Assembly (NCBI GenBank): GCA_009928665.1
Contig: SACF01000004.1
Coordinates: 92,273-156,272, forward strand
Length of the DNA stretch: 64,000 nucleotides
From: Alphaproteobacteria bacterium
GTDB lineage: Bacteria; Bacteroidota; Bacteroidia; Bacteroidales; FEN-979
Direction of reading: 5' to 3'
The stretch's first letter is position 1; every line of letters begins with the position of its first letter. Positions 16,538-27,000 of this stretch are shown here, piece after piece. A program made the translations under genes and the position numbers. Under the pieces are notes generated by a model. That model was not told the DNA's origin. It made no database searches and was given only the letters and a program-made list of their open reading frames with translations.

Positions 16538-19051
16538 TCAGGGCAATCTGAAATAAAAAGTTGCTCCCTTCCCGGGTTCAGCTTCGGCGGAGATCGATCC
16601 CCCGTGTCGCTGGATAATCCGGTTTACAATGGTCAGGCCGATTCCGGTGCCTGCAAATTCCTGAGGCGTATGGAGCCGCTGGAACACCCCAAACAGCTTT
16701 CCGGCATACCGCATGTCGAAACCGGCCCCGTTATCCCGGATCATGATTTCGCGAACCCCGCTACGGATAACCGAATCGACGATGATGGCAGGGTCGGCGA
16801 CTCCCGTGCTGAATTTAAATGCATTCTGAAGCAGGTTGTAAAGGGCAATCTTTATCAATCCGGGATCAGCAGTCACCAGGATACCTTCGCCGATCGTTAC
16901 AGTATGTTTTGAATATTCGGCGGTCTCTGCCAGCTCGGCGCAAATTTGCTTTGCCATCTGGGAGATGTTGACCTCCTGGAGTGACATTGATTGTCGTGTG
17001 ATCCGCGACAACCGCAGGAGGTCATCAATCAACTGTGCCATGCGTTGACTGGCATTCCGGATCCGGCGGAGGTAATCTCTCCCTTTCTCATCGATTTTTT
17101 CAGCCTGATCCTCGAGCAATGCCAGGCTGAAGCCGTCGATGCTTCTCAACGGAGCACGGAGGTCGTGAGAAACGGAATAGCTGAAACTTTCCAGGTCTTT
17201 ATTTGCGATTTCGAGTTGTTCGGTGCGAACCTGAACGCGTTCTTCCAACTCCTGGTTCAGCCGTTCCAGTTCCCGTTCCTTGGCGCGTAGCACCGTTACA
17301 TCCTCCCCCGAGCTGATGGTTCCGGTCACCTTCCCATTCTCGTCCCTGATCAACGCGTTGTGCCAATGCAGGATCAGTTGTTCACCGGTAGCGGTAAGCA
17401 CGGAATTTTCGAAGAACTCCGGCCCTTCGATGTCCCCGCTCATAAGCTGCGTGTAAACCTCCCGGACAGCTGTTCTGACATCGGCAGGAATGAAATGATC
17501 GAACCAACTTTTACCGATAATTTCATCCTGCGGGTAACCGAAAAGTTCCGATCCTTTTTTATTGATCAGTTCGATATTCCCTTCATGGTCTAAAACGATA
17601 ATCACCGACCCCGCGATGTTCAGGTAATTCTGTGCGCGGTTGCGCTCCTGAATCAGCATCTGCTGGTATTTCGCCCGTTCCGAAAAATCACGGACAATCC
17701 CGTTATAATATTTTTTTCCCTGGAAATAAATAACCCGCGAACTGACCTCGACCGGAAATCTGGTCCCGTCTTTTTTCACATGAAGGGAATCGTAAAGGAA
17801 TCCTTCTTCGGGAGGTTCAGCAGTCAGGCGTTGCTGGTAAGGGGGTTGTGCTTCCGGGGAGATTATTTTGGAAGCATTGAAACCAACCAGTTCGTCGCGT
17901 GAATAGCCATACACGCTCAATGCTTTTTCGTTACAATCGGTTATGGTACCTTTTTCATCGAGCAGCAGGATGCTATCATTGGCGCGTTGCATCACCATCT
18001 CATAATGTTGGGTCAGGATCAGGCGTTGGGATTCGAGTTTATAAAGGTTGTTGAAATAGTCTTTTTTATCTTGCAGATATATTATGTAAAGCACTATGAG
18101 CCCCAGCAGGATCATGACCAAAACGGCCGGCAGGGTCCTTATCCACCAATATGAAAGGGGTTCCAGCGCTTCATCCAGATCGGTTTTACTTACCATGAAC
18201 CAGGGGGTCCCTTGTACAGGCCGGGTATAAGCTAAAACTTCTGCTCTGCGGTAATCAATTCCCAGGGTGAATCCAGAGTAACCTTTTGCTGCCCGGGCCG
18301 CGGGAAGCATTTCATTTTTAAGCGGCATTTTCAATTGTAAGGCGCTTCCCGGTAAATGACGTACTTCATTCAAATAGATCACACTATCGTTTTTCACCTC
18401 CACGAGCAGGGTCTCCGATGTCGGGCTACTGATGGGCCAGGATTGCATCAGTGGATAGATGAACCGGGAGGGATCCATGCGGAGTAGTAACATGGCCCTC
18501 AGCGTAGACGAATCACCAGGCACACGGTAAACCGGTGAATAAAAATCGATGTGATTCCTGTTATGGTGTCTGCAATAAAAGAAACTGCTGAAGCGGGTGT
18601 TCGATGATCGAAGCGAATTCAGAAGGAACTTCTTTGAATCGTCGCTAAGTGAATCCCTGTCGGCCGAAACACTGATGAAAATTTTCCCTGTCGAATCTGT
18701 CAGCAAAATATCTTCATAACGGTAATGCTCAATTAATGGTGCTATGTACCTGAGGATTTTCTGACGAAGATCATCACGCTCCGGATGGTCAATATACCGG
18801 TTTATGTATTCCTGCATATTGCCGGCCCGGCTCACATATCTGGCATCGTTCCTGCGTTCCTTCACCCAGTTGCTGATCTCTGCAGCCTTGTACTTTGAGA
18901 TGCTTTCCAGACGTTCAGAGGTCAATCGTATCAGGCTGGCACGCTGCACCTTCAGATTCAAGAAACCCAACAAGATGATCAATACGGAATAAAAACCAAA
19001 AGCAGTGATGTATTTCCAGTTGGGAAAATATTCGGGTAGTTTGAATTTCAT
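16538..19051 (-). CDS. Membrane sensor kinase with Cache-like domain and two PAS domains
   Basis: 837 residues. Membrane helix (about 13-33), a large extracytoplasmic region (about 35-300) resembling a double Cache sensor (SKYKAAEISNWVKERRNDARYVS, later GTPWFMVSKTDLDEAL), a second helix (about 306-328), PAS 1 (about 350-465), PAS 2 (about 475-595), a coiled coil, HisKA with His629 in SFSYSVSHDLRAPLRSIDGF, and HATPase_c (NLLQNAFKFS, DNGAGFDMRYAGKLFGVFQRLH, GTGIGLTIVNRI). The H-box and the FGVFQRLH motif belong to the phytochrome-like kinase class that usually pairs with Rcp1-type regulators, exactly what follows. It probably senses a small extracellular ligand; which one is unknown. Confidence 0.93.
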   Translation of the reverse strand: MKFKLPEYFPNWKYITAFGFYSVLIILLGFLNLKVQRASLIRLTSERLESISKYKAAEISNWVKERRNDARYVSRAGNMQEYINRYIDHPERDDLRQKILRYIAPLIEHYRYEDILLTDSTGKIFISVSADRDSLSDDSKKFLLNSLRSSNTRFSSFFYCRHHNRNHIDFYSPVYRVPGDSSTLRAMLLLRMDPSRFIYPLMQSWPISSPTSETLLVEVKNDSVIYLNEVRHLPGSALQLKMPLKNEMLPAARAAKGYSGFTLGIDYRRAEVLAYTRPVQGTPWFMVSKTDLDEALEPLSYWWIRTLPAVLVMILLGLIVLYIIYLQDKKDYFNNLYKLESQRLILTQHYEMVMQRANDSILLLDEKGTITDCNEKALSVYGYSRDELVGFNASKIISPEAQPPYQQRLTAEPPEEGFLYDSLHVKKDGTRFPVEVSSRVIYFQGKKYYNGIVRDFSERAKYQQMLIQERNRAQNYLNIAGSVIIVLDHEGNIELINKKGSELFGYPQDEIIGKSWFDHFIPADVRTAVREVYTQLMSGDIEGPEFFENSVLTATGEQLILHWHNALIRDENGKVTGTISSGEDVTVLRAKERELERLNQELEERVQVRTEQLEIANKDLESFSYSVSHDLRAPLRSIDGFSLALLEDQAEKIDEKGRDYLRRIRNASQRMAQLIDDLLRLSRITRQSMSLQEVNISQMAKQICAELAETAEYSKHTVTIGEGILVTADPGLIKIALYNLLQNAFKFSTGVADPAIIVDSVIRSGVREIMIRDNGAGFDMRYAGKLFGVFQRLHTPQEFAGTGIGLTIVNRIIQRHGGSISAEAEPGKGATFYFRLP

Positions 19052-19072
19052 ACATCAAACGTGTCGATGCAG

Positions 19073-19104
19073 TAAATATACAACAAGACAGGAAGAAAAT
19101 CAAA
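19073..19104 (-). promoter_or_regulatory. Bacteroidota-type promoter for the 16538-19051 kinase operon
   Basis: Reading the minus strand, TTTG (19104-19101), a 20-base spacer and TATATTTA (19080-19073) match the TTTG / TAnnTTTG consensus except for the last base. The -7 box ends 22 bases before the ATG at 19051. Confidence 0.5.
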
Positions 19105-19193
19105 TCTGTGAAAAAGGTTTAATTAAAAAATATTCAACCGTTCGGGAACAGGTTTGAAAGAAGAAATCCTGACCGGGAATCCGGATGGAAGGG

Positions 19194-22100
19194 TCACTGT
19201 CCGTTTAACAGCAGGGGTTTCACAAACCAATCCTGACCGGTCCGGATCCTGACGAAATAGCATCCCGGAGCAGCCCTGGTGATATCGATCACAAGGTCAG
19301 TTCCCGGAGTGGATGGTTTATAAGTCTTTCTGAACACTGAAATTCCCCTGACATCGCAGACCTCTATTTCACAGTCCGACTCCGGCCGGCCGGACAGCGA
19401 CACGGTGAAAATCCCACTTGTCGGAACCGGATAGATCCGGACCTTTTGATCTGTTGGTTCATCCATTCCGATCACGGTCATGTATATATTGTTGGAGGTG
19501 TCGGAACTGCAACCATTCAGGTTGACCACATCCCAGTACCATCCGATCGCGGTGGCGGTATATTGCTGGGTTGTGGCTCCCGGGATCAGGGAACCATTGA
19601 AATACCACTGGTTTCCGTCGGCCGTATTGCTCGAAAGCACCGGTCCTGCCGCGGTGATAACCGGAGCAGGAGGAACCGGGTTCAGTGATACGGGAAGGGT
19701 CGAAACGGCGCCGTCGCCGCAACTGTTGCTGCCATATACTGTAATATTTCCCGAAAGGGCAGCCGGTCCGAAGTCGACGGTTATTGCATTGGTATTGGCT
19801 CCGTTCACGATGAAGGCACCGGATGGAACAGTCCAGTGGTAGTCGGTAACCGCGGTGATAGGAGCAATCGAATAGATGATCCCCGAAGCGTCCTCGCAAA
19901 CCTGGTCCGGTCCTTCGATGGTACCGGGGTCGGAAGGCAACGGGGTGACGGTAACCTGGAAAGGCGGGGATGCCGGACCCGATCCGCACAAGTTGTTACC
20001 CTGCACGGTGATGGGTCCTGAAGAGGCATTTGCGGCAAAGCTGACGGTAATGGCGTTGGTATTATAGCCGGCGGTAACGGAGGCTCCCAAAGGCAGGGTC
20101 CAGATGTAGGAAACAGCATTGGTGACGGGGGCTACCGAATAACTCACACCGGTGGCTCCGCCGCATACCGCGGCAGTTCCGGTGATACTTCCGGCTGTTG
20201 ACGGGAGGGGGTCGACCGTGACACTGAAGGTCGACGGGGTTGTTGCCGCGCATCCCGCGGTGCTGGTATAGTTAACCGACACCCACTGCGGGCCGGAGGC
20301 ATTCCACGAAACCTGGATCTGGTTGGTACCTGTGCCGATCACGATGGAGCCTCCCGGCGACACGCTCCAGGTATAGACAGTCATGCCCGATTCGGTCGTG
20401 TAAGTGGCATTTGCACCGCCCTGGCAGGCTGTGGCAGATCCCGTAATCGAAGGAACCGGCGGTGGGCTCACGGTAACCGGCAGATTGGACGGGGTTCCGC
20501 TGGAACAGAAATTCGTTCCGTACACCGAAACGTTGCCGCTGGTTGAACTGAAGTTGACCACGATGCTGGTGGTATTCTGACCGCTTGTGATGGTTGCACC
20601 GGCAGGAACCGACCAGGTATAACCGGTAGCATTGGTGATCGGGGCAATGGAATAGGCTTTGCCGGTGGCATTGATACACACGCTTGCCGGGCCCGTGATC
20701 GCTCCGGCTGCCGCGATGGTCGGACAACCGGGAGTAAAGGTCTGATCGGCCCCGTAAAAGGTCCCTGCCGTACTGACACCAACACAACGGTAGTGATAGG
20801 TAACATTGGAGGTAAGTCCGGAAAGGTTGGCAGAGACGGCAACAGGTGCGTATCCCGTAACCGTGGGAGGAGTTGCCGCCAGGGAGTTTCCGTAACTCGT
20901 GTTCAGCCCCCAGTCGAAGGTTACCGTGGTCGGATAGAGGTTGGCAGTAACCGATCCGTTAAGGGTAGCGCTGGTCAGCAAGATATTGGAAGCGGCATTG
21001 GTCACCACGACCGGATTCACAATGATTTGTCCGCTGATGGTGATTAAAAGCGAATCCTTCACAGTCACATCCTGCACAGCCACTGCTTTGGCATACACGG
21101 TTCCGTTGCCGGTTGCGGTGACCAGTCCGTTAGTACTGATCGTAGCGTTCCCCGTTACCGGGACGATGCTCCAGGTGACATTTTGGTTGGCGGTCAGCGG
21201 AAACACAGTCGCAACCATCTGTAGGGTGCCTCCGCTCGTCGTGATGGTTGGAGGGACACTACCCTGGGTAGCAACGACCAGGCCGACCAGGCCCCCGACC
21301 GAAATGCCCTGGGCATAACCCATGTATGAGCCGGTGCGGTTTTCGGTCCAGATGCCCGCGCAACGGTTGGGGCCGTCGGGGGTGAAACCGTACCGCATCT
21401 TTGGAGTTCCTGTCGATGCCGTGGTAGAACTGATCTCTACCTGGTTTCCCGCCCAGGCAAAATTACCGTTGGCATCGAGTCGGGTCACATAGATCTTATC
21501 ATTCACATCCGCAAACATAAACATGGGATTGTCGTTCACCAGGGCCAGATTACCCTCAGGCCGATTGCTGTTTGGACCGATGGCATAGACTACCTTGGCA
21601 TTATCGGTAAACTGCCGGGCGCCGGTCGTTTTCAGAAATTTCTGCACATAGATCCCGTACTGATTCTGGTTGTAGTCGCTGAAGCTACATACAGACCAGA
21701 CATAGTTTGATGCTCCGGAGAGGTTGATCATGGTATACATCTGGTAATCGTCGTAGGTATTCACATTGGTGTTGAAGGCTGAGCCGTTCATTCCCCAGGG
21801 GATGGTTCCGCCCGGGTCGATCCGCTGGAGAAAGGAGTTGAACCTAAAGCCGTTGGAGCTGTAATATCCGAAGTAGGTCACATCGCCATCTGCAACGATC
21901 GAATAGTACCGGGCGGCGCTGGTAGTCTGGTTGCAGATCTGAAGCGGGGCATAGACGGGGGTTCCGTTCGGATTGAACATTTGCGCATAGAGTGTGGTCG
22001 ACACGCCGTAACCCATCTTCTGATACACCATGGTAAATTTACCTGCCAGGTTACCGATCAACTGACCGCGGGTGGTGGTGGAGGTTCCTACGGTGACCAC

Positions 22101-22670
22101 AACGGGGGCGGTCCATGCCAGTGATCCGCTGTTGGTTATCTTTTGGATGTTCAGGGTGTTTCCGTTATCGGAATTCCAGGTCACAACAATCTCGCCTGTT
22201 GAAAGCAAGGCGGGATAGGGAACCATACCGCCGCCGAGGATAATCCCTCCTGCGCCCCAGAGTTGCGCTCCGGTTTGGGAGATTTTATGAACCACGGCGC
22301 TCATGATTCCGGTTCCTTCATGTTGAAATCCGATGACCAGGTTGTTGGAGGCGTCGACACAGACATTAAAAACAAAAGTCGCCGATCCCGATGCCAGGTT
22401 ACTCACCAGAACACCATCGGCTCCAAGGAGCTTATAGCCGTCGGCATCAATGAGCTGGGCCCGCATGTCGTAATTGCCGGAATTCATATGATAATAGGCG
22501 ATCCATGTCTTTCCGTCGGATGTGGGAACCGACTGCAAATCGGCGGTTGGCAATCCCGAAATCAGCATGTTCACACTGGTATTGGTATTCCACTGAGCTG
22601 ACGCCAGGCCTGAGCAGAGCAACATCAGGAGTCCTGCAAAACTCCTTAAAAATGTCAATTTTGTTTTCAT
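19194..22670 (-). CDS. Large secreted protein with PKD-like repeats and T9SS domain
   Basis: 1158 residues from the ATG at 22670. The frame is open to 22754, but the internal start gives a good signal peptide (MKTKLTFLRSFAG...LASAQ). Residues about 25-480 are a beta-rich region with repeated short strands, resembling proteins that report sequence-wide propeller-like repeats. Then come a bacterial Ig-like domain (QGSVPPTITTSGGTLQMVATVFPL), a fibronectin III-like domain (TLNGSVTANLYPTTVTFDWG) and four PKD/Ig-like repeats. The end is a T9SS type A sorting domain (RIYPVPTSGIFTVSL, CDVRGISVF, APGCYFVRI). This is probably a surface protein for adhesion or binding. No catalytic motif is visible. Confidence 0.85.
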   Translation of the reverse strand: MKTKLTFLRSFAGLLMLLCSGLASAQWNTNTSVNMLISGLPTADLQSVPTSDGKTWIAYYHMNSGNYDMRAQLIDADGYKLLGADGVLVSNLASGSATFVFNVCVDASNNLVIGFQHEGTGIMSAVVHKISQTGAQLWGAGGIILGGGMVPYPALLSTGEIVVTWNSDNGNTLNIQKITNSGSLAWTAPVVVTVGTSTTTRGQLIGNLAGKFTMVYQKMGYGVSTTLYAQMFNPNGTPVYAPLQICNQTTSAARYYSIVADGDVTYFGYYSSNGFRFNSFLQRIDPGGTIPWGMNGSAFNTNVNTYDDYQMYTMINLSGASNYVWSVCSFSDYNQNQYGIYVQKFLKTTGARQFTDNAKVVYAIGPNSNRPEGNLALVNDNPMFMFADVNDKIYVTRLDANGNFAWAGNQVEISSTTASTGTPKMRYGFTPDGPNRCAGIWTENRTGSYMGYAQGISVGGLVGLVVATQGSVPPTITTSGGTLQMVATVFPLTANQNVTWSIVPVTGNATISTNGLVTATGNGTVYAKAVAVQDVTVKDSLLITISGQIIVNPVVVTNAASNILLTSATLNGSVTANLYPTTVTFDWGLNTSYGNSLAATPPTVTGYAPVAVSANLSGLTSNVTYHYRCVGVSTAGTFYGADQTFTPGCPTIAAAGAITGPASVCINATGKAYSIAPITNATGYTWSVPAGATITSGQNTTSIVVNFSSTSGNVSVYGTNFCSSGTPSNLPVTVSPPPVPSITGSATACQGGANATYTTESGMTVYTWSVSPGGSIVIGTGTNQIQVSWNASGPQWVSVNYTSTAGCAATTPSTFSVTVDPLPSTAGSITGTAAVCGGATGVSYSVAPVTNAVSYIWTLPLGASVTAGYNTNAITVSFAANASSGPITVQGNNLCGSGPASPPFQVTVTPLPSDPGTIEGPDQVCEDASGIIYSIAPITAVTDYHWTVPSGAFIVNGANTNAITVDFGPAALSGNITVYGSNSCGDGAVSTLPVSLNPVPPAPVITAAGPVLSSNTADGNQWYFNGSLIPGATTQQYTATAIGWYWDVVNLNGCSSDTSNNIYMTVIGMDEPTDQKVRIYPVPTSGIFTVSLSGRPESDCEIEVCDVRGISVFRKTYKPSTPGTDLVIDITRAAPGCYFVRIRTGQDWFVKPLLLNGQ
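19685..20730 (-). repeat. Four tandem PKD-like repeats within the secreted protein gene
   Basis: Four modules of about 85 residues share a pattern: GxxxVC near the start, YS(I/V)APITNA, YxWxxPxGA, a GxNTNxIxVxF segment, then GNxxCGxG. Each module has two Cys, likely a disulfide. The second module is the most diverged (TESGMTVYTWSVSPGGS). The DNA is repetitive enough to allow recombination between modules. Confidence 0.7.
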
Positions 22671-22734
22671 TGTTTTGGGTTTTGGGATTACAAAATATTT
22701 ACCGGCCCGGTCACACGTCAGCAAATCCCCCGGG

Positions 22735-23988
22735 TCAACGGGTCGTAGTTTCAATGTGTTCGGTCAGCTTTCCCAGGCACCGTACATAGCTTCCGAATTC
22801 GTTGTCGTACCATCCGAAGATCTTGGCATGGGTTACCGGAAGGTTCACGTCGCGGTCTTCTTTAATTCCCAGGGAGTGAAGCAATGCGGCAGGCAACGGA
22901 AGAAATCCGGTCCGGGTATGGGTTTCGTGTCCTTCGATGACCACGGCGGCAGGAAATCCCATCAGGTCGGACGATACATTCTGTTTTTCGCTGAAGTGAA
23001 GCAATCCCTGCTGGGATCCCCGGGTAGCCCGGCGGTAGAGGTCGTTGATGTATGCGCCGCTGATTACCGGTTCTCCGCGTTCATCAACCCGTGAATCGAA
23101 GGTAATATTGAGCGAAATCAGGGAAACGGTATTGGTCGGGATGCGCACCGAATCGGCCATGAATCCGATGTTTGCTATTTGCGGCAGCACCATCTCCAGC
23201 GCTTTTCCCGCTCCTGTGGAAGATAAAATGATGTTATTGAATACCGACCTGTTTTTCCTCAGATCGGAAGTTCCGGTTGAGGGAACCGCATCAAGCACAC
23301 TCTGGGTGTTGGTTGCAGCATGAACCGTCGACATGGATGCGGTGAGGATCCGTTTGGTTTCCACGTCTTCGAGCAGGGGTTTCATCATATGGGCCAGCCC
23401 TGTGGTGGTACAGCTTGCCGCTGAAACCACATGGTGCAGGTGCGGCCGGAAGTCGAGGTGGTTAATGCCATAAATCAGGGTTGGATATTCGCCGGAATCC
23501 TTGTAGGATTTATCTTTGATCTTAAACGGGGCGCTGGCGATCACATTTCGCGCGCCGGCTTCGAGGTGGCCCCGGAGACTTCCTTTTGGATCATCGGCCG
23601 GTATGGTCGGATCCAGAAATTTTCCCGTGCAATCGACTACCGTTTGAACGCCTTCGCGGGCCCATCCGATATTGCGGGGCAACCGTTCTTTTCTTAAAAT
23701 TTTTACCGGGAATCCATCCACATCCAGCATACCATCAGTGGCATCAATCACTGTAATCTGGCATTTCTTTCCGGAAAATCCGTGAAGGAAATGATCGAGT
23801 GTGCCATAGGTTGAGTCCGTACTGATGGTATGAATCACATCATCGAGGCTTTTACCGACTTCCCGGCCTACGTTGATCACGATACCTTCGAAGCAGCGCG
23901 ACTGCAGATGGTACCATAATGTCAGTTTTCCGATGCGACCCAAACCGTTGATGCCCAACAGTTTTTTCTCTTTTAGTGAAATTTCCAT
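22735..23988 (-). CDS. Divergent glyceraldehyde-3-phosphate dehydrogenase paralogue
   Basis: 417 residues, about 80 longer than a standard GAPDH. Rossmann motif GINGLGRIGKL at 12-22. Catalytic Cys193 in SAASCTTTG (standard SNASCTTN) and His223 in STVHAATNTQSVLD are kept, as is YDNEFGSYVR near the C-terminus. The Asp that ends the second strand in NAD-dependent enzymes is absent: VINVGREVG stands where the 28125 gene has VHLNDAMD. This suggests altered coenzyme choice. Extra segments occur around 40-75 and 120-170. It is the last gene of an operon that starts with the standard GAPDH. It is likely an aldehyde dehydrogenase of the GAPDH fold, but whether glyceraldehyde 3-phosphate is its substrate cannot be decided here. 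Confidence 0.85.
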   Translation of the reverse strand: MEISLKEKKLLGINGLGRIGKLTLWYHLQSRCFEGIVINVGREVGKSLDDVIHTISTDSTYGTLDHFLHGFSGKKCQITVIDATDGMLDVDGFPVKILRKERLPRNIGWAREGVQTVVDCTGKFLDPTIPADDPKGSLRGHLEAGARNVIASAPFKIKDKSYKDSGEYPTLIYGINHLDFRPHLHHVVSAASCTTTGLAHMMKPLLEDVETKRILTASMSTVHAATNTQSVLDAVPSTGTSDLRKNRSVFNNIILSSTGAGKALEMVLPQIANIGFMADSVRIPTNTVSLISLNITFDSRVDERGEPVISGAYINDLYRRATRGSQQGLLHFSEKQNVSSDLMGFPAAVVIEGHETHTRTGFLPLPAALLHSLGIKEDRDVNLPVTHAKIFGWYDNEFGSYVRCLGKLTEHIETTTR

Positions 23989-24011
23989 GATATCTATTGT
24001 TTTGGTTAGGT

Positions 24012-27000
24012 TCAGAATTCCTGTTTCCGGATCGGATAATTACCCTGGTAAATGATGCCAAGCGGCCCGTCCAGCGCAATTTTGTCGAATGCCCTGAACA
24101 CGGTATCGTTGATGCGGCATGTCTTTTCTTTTTCGTTTACCCTGAGTTCCGTGCAATTGACCACGCAAACTTTACCCAGGCTTGAGGCGGTAACCGCGGC
24201 ATGAGAGGTGGCCCCGCCTTTGCCGGTCAGCAGTCCGTCGCATTCAAAGATCATCTCTATATCGTCGGGAACCGTGTCGGGACGGGCAAGGATGCATTGA
24301 CCGTCTTCAAATTTAGCTTTTATTGCCCGGATATCTTCCAGGTCGAAAGCAAGAAATCCATTTACGACCCGGTTGCCGATCCCGATACCGGTGCCAACCT
24401 GTTTCATTTTCTGCGGTGGAACGGCGAACACCACCTTCTTTTCGGGCTTGGTCACCGACTGGTCTCTCACCTGTAAAATGTAAAGGTCTTCGGGGTTCGC
24501 GGTTTCAAATGTGAACTCGATCTCCTGATGGCCGAAATCGTGTTTTTCGAGCAGTTCGTGGGCAAAGTTATTCAGTTTCTCAAAGATCTTCGGAAAGGCG
24601 CTTTCAAGGGAGAAGGGGCTTTTCTGGTAGTATTTATTCCGCTGGGCTTCACTTACGGGAAGGGTATTTACCAATCCTGCAACGATATCTTCACCCTGGC
24701 TCAGAAATGAAAAATCGCCGTTCAGATGGATCCCCGGTGAATTTTGCATCACATCGCAGGTAAATACCACGCCCGATCCCGATTCGCGGTGAATATTTCC
24801 GAAAACCATCTGCTGCACGATCACGGCAGTTCCCCACTCGTGGGCGATCTGGAGGTGGTTGCGGTACACCTTTGCCCGCGTGTTGTCCCATGAATTGAAT
24901 ACCGCAATGATCGCCTGCCTTGCCTGTAACCAGGGATCCTGCTCGAAGGGAACGTTTCTTTCCTTCAGTACATCCTTGTATGCGTAAGTGATCTCGCGCA
25001 TGATGGGCGGCGGAAAGTCGATCTTGCGGCTGATGTCGTACTTCTGCTTGTAATCGATCATGATCTGATCAAATACATCCCGGTCAATTCCGAACGACAT
25101 ACCCCAGGTCTGAAGCAATCGCCGGTAACAATCCCACGAGGTCCAGCCAAAGTTATGCTGTTGGCTGAGAACCTCCGTGATCTCATCATTAAGCCCTACA
25201 TTCAGAAAGGTATTCATGGCTCCGGGCATCGAGATGGCGGATCCCGACCGTACCGACAACAAGAGCGGGTTCAGCGGGTTGGCATACTCCCGGTGCGACA
25301 GGATCTCTATTTCTCGTATATACCTGTCGATCATGTTATCGACTTCGGCATGCAGCGAGGGATGTTTGGTAATGGAATCCTTCCGGCGAAAGACCTCGGT
25401 AGTGATGATAAAACCGGGGGGGACGGAATAGCCCTGCAGATAGAGTTTCTTCAGGAAAAAGCCCTTTGATCCCAGGAAAATCTGGCTGTCGATTCGCGGA
25501 TCGGCTATGTTGAAGGGGCTGATTACCACATCGGGATCGTACGACATGATGCTGCGTATATCCTCCGGCGTAAAATGATCAGCCATGTTACGCAGGCTGT
25601 TGAGCACTTTGCCGATGAAGTTGTCGAGCGATTGAATGAGGAAGGCTGATGAGAGCAGATCGCGGAAGAATGCTTCCGATTTTTTATGGATGAATTTGCT
25701 TACCGATTTCTGGTCCAGATTTGTTTCATCGGGAAAGATTTGCGGGATGATCACCTTCAGAAGTTCATCGTACGAACTCATGAAGTAATGGCTGATGATC
25801 TCTTTTACGCTTTCGCCCATGAACTGGAAGATGTTGAGATACTGACCGATTGTGAAACTGCCCGAGGTCAGGCTGTACTGCAACATCTGAAGGTTGGAAT
25901 TGAAGCCCTGATCGGGAATCCCGTCGAGTTCCAGCCCCTGGCGCAATAATTCGAGGGTCGAATAAATGCTTTTGAGGGTTTTCGCGGTAATATAATCGGT
26001 GTTGAGCTTGGCAATGATGCGTTCCATCAGTACGGTGGCGATGCCTTCGAGGCGAAAGGTCACCCCGAGCGCTTCAAATTTTTTTTCGTGGTATTCGCCG
26101 TACATCGATGGGATCCCGAATGCGATATGCCGTTTGTGGTAGATGTTTTCCCATCCCTGACTGGTCACCGGGTCGAAGATGATCTGGTTGAGCCGGTCCA
26201 TGAAGCGAAAAATCAGGCGGAGCGCCTGCTCATCGTCCGACTGATCAAGGTATCGGGTCAGATCGTCCACTTCGGCAGGGCTGAAAAAATTGTACCGGTT
26301 GAGGATCGCCGCTATGTTGATGGTCTCGAAGGAGTACTTTTCTTTCAGTAGCTTGTAAAGCCTGATCAGGAGGCGGACCCTCCGGATGTCCTGGTCTTTT
26401 GCGCTGTCCAGTTCGTTGAGCATCGTCTCAACCGCTTCGGATTCAAGTTCCGAAAGTTGTTTTACCGAGAGGTTGCCTTTTTCACACAGGGCGCTTACAA
26501 CCTCATGAACTCCCTGTACCCACTCACCTGACAGATCGATACTCTCGATCACATCGGCCGGCACCAATGGTTTCAAAAGATCGAGGTTCGGATCTTTCCA
26601 GAAGTTAAGGATCTCCAGGCATATCAGAATGTGCGAATTATTGCCTTCGGTATGGATCTGCTTTCGCAGGAAATGGATCAGCTTGTCGGCCCGCTGTGAT
26701 ATTTCATCAAGTGTTGTGGTCACCTCACGGAGTTCACCTTCGGCTCCGATCTCGTTGAAATATACCGGAAAAATCCGTGTGAGCTGTTTGATCCTTTTAA
26801 AGATAGGCGCGATGTCGGAGTTGAGCAACCGGGTCACATCACGCTGGAACAGATCGGTATCAAAGATAAAGATTCCGCCCATCCTCAGGTTGATGATAAG
26901 CGCCGACAGCAGTCTTTTCATGACCTCGGGGGAGTACTCGATCAGTTCGAGCCATACACGAATATTCTTGATGTGGTTGCGGTCGACATGAAGCTGCCAG

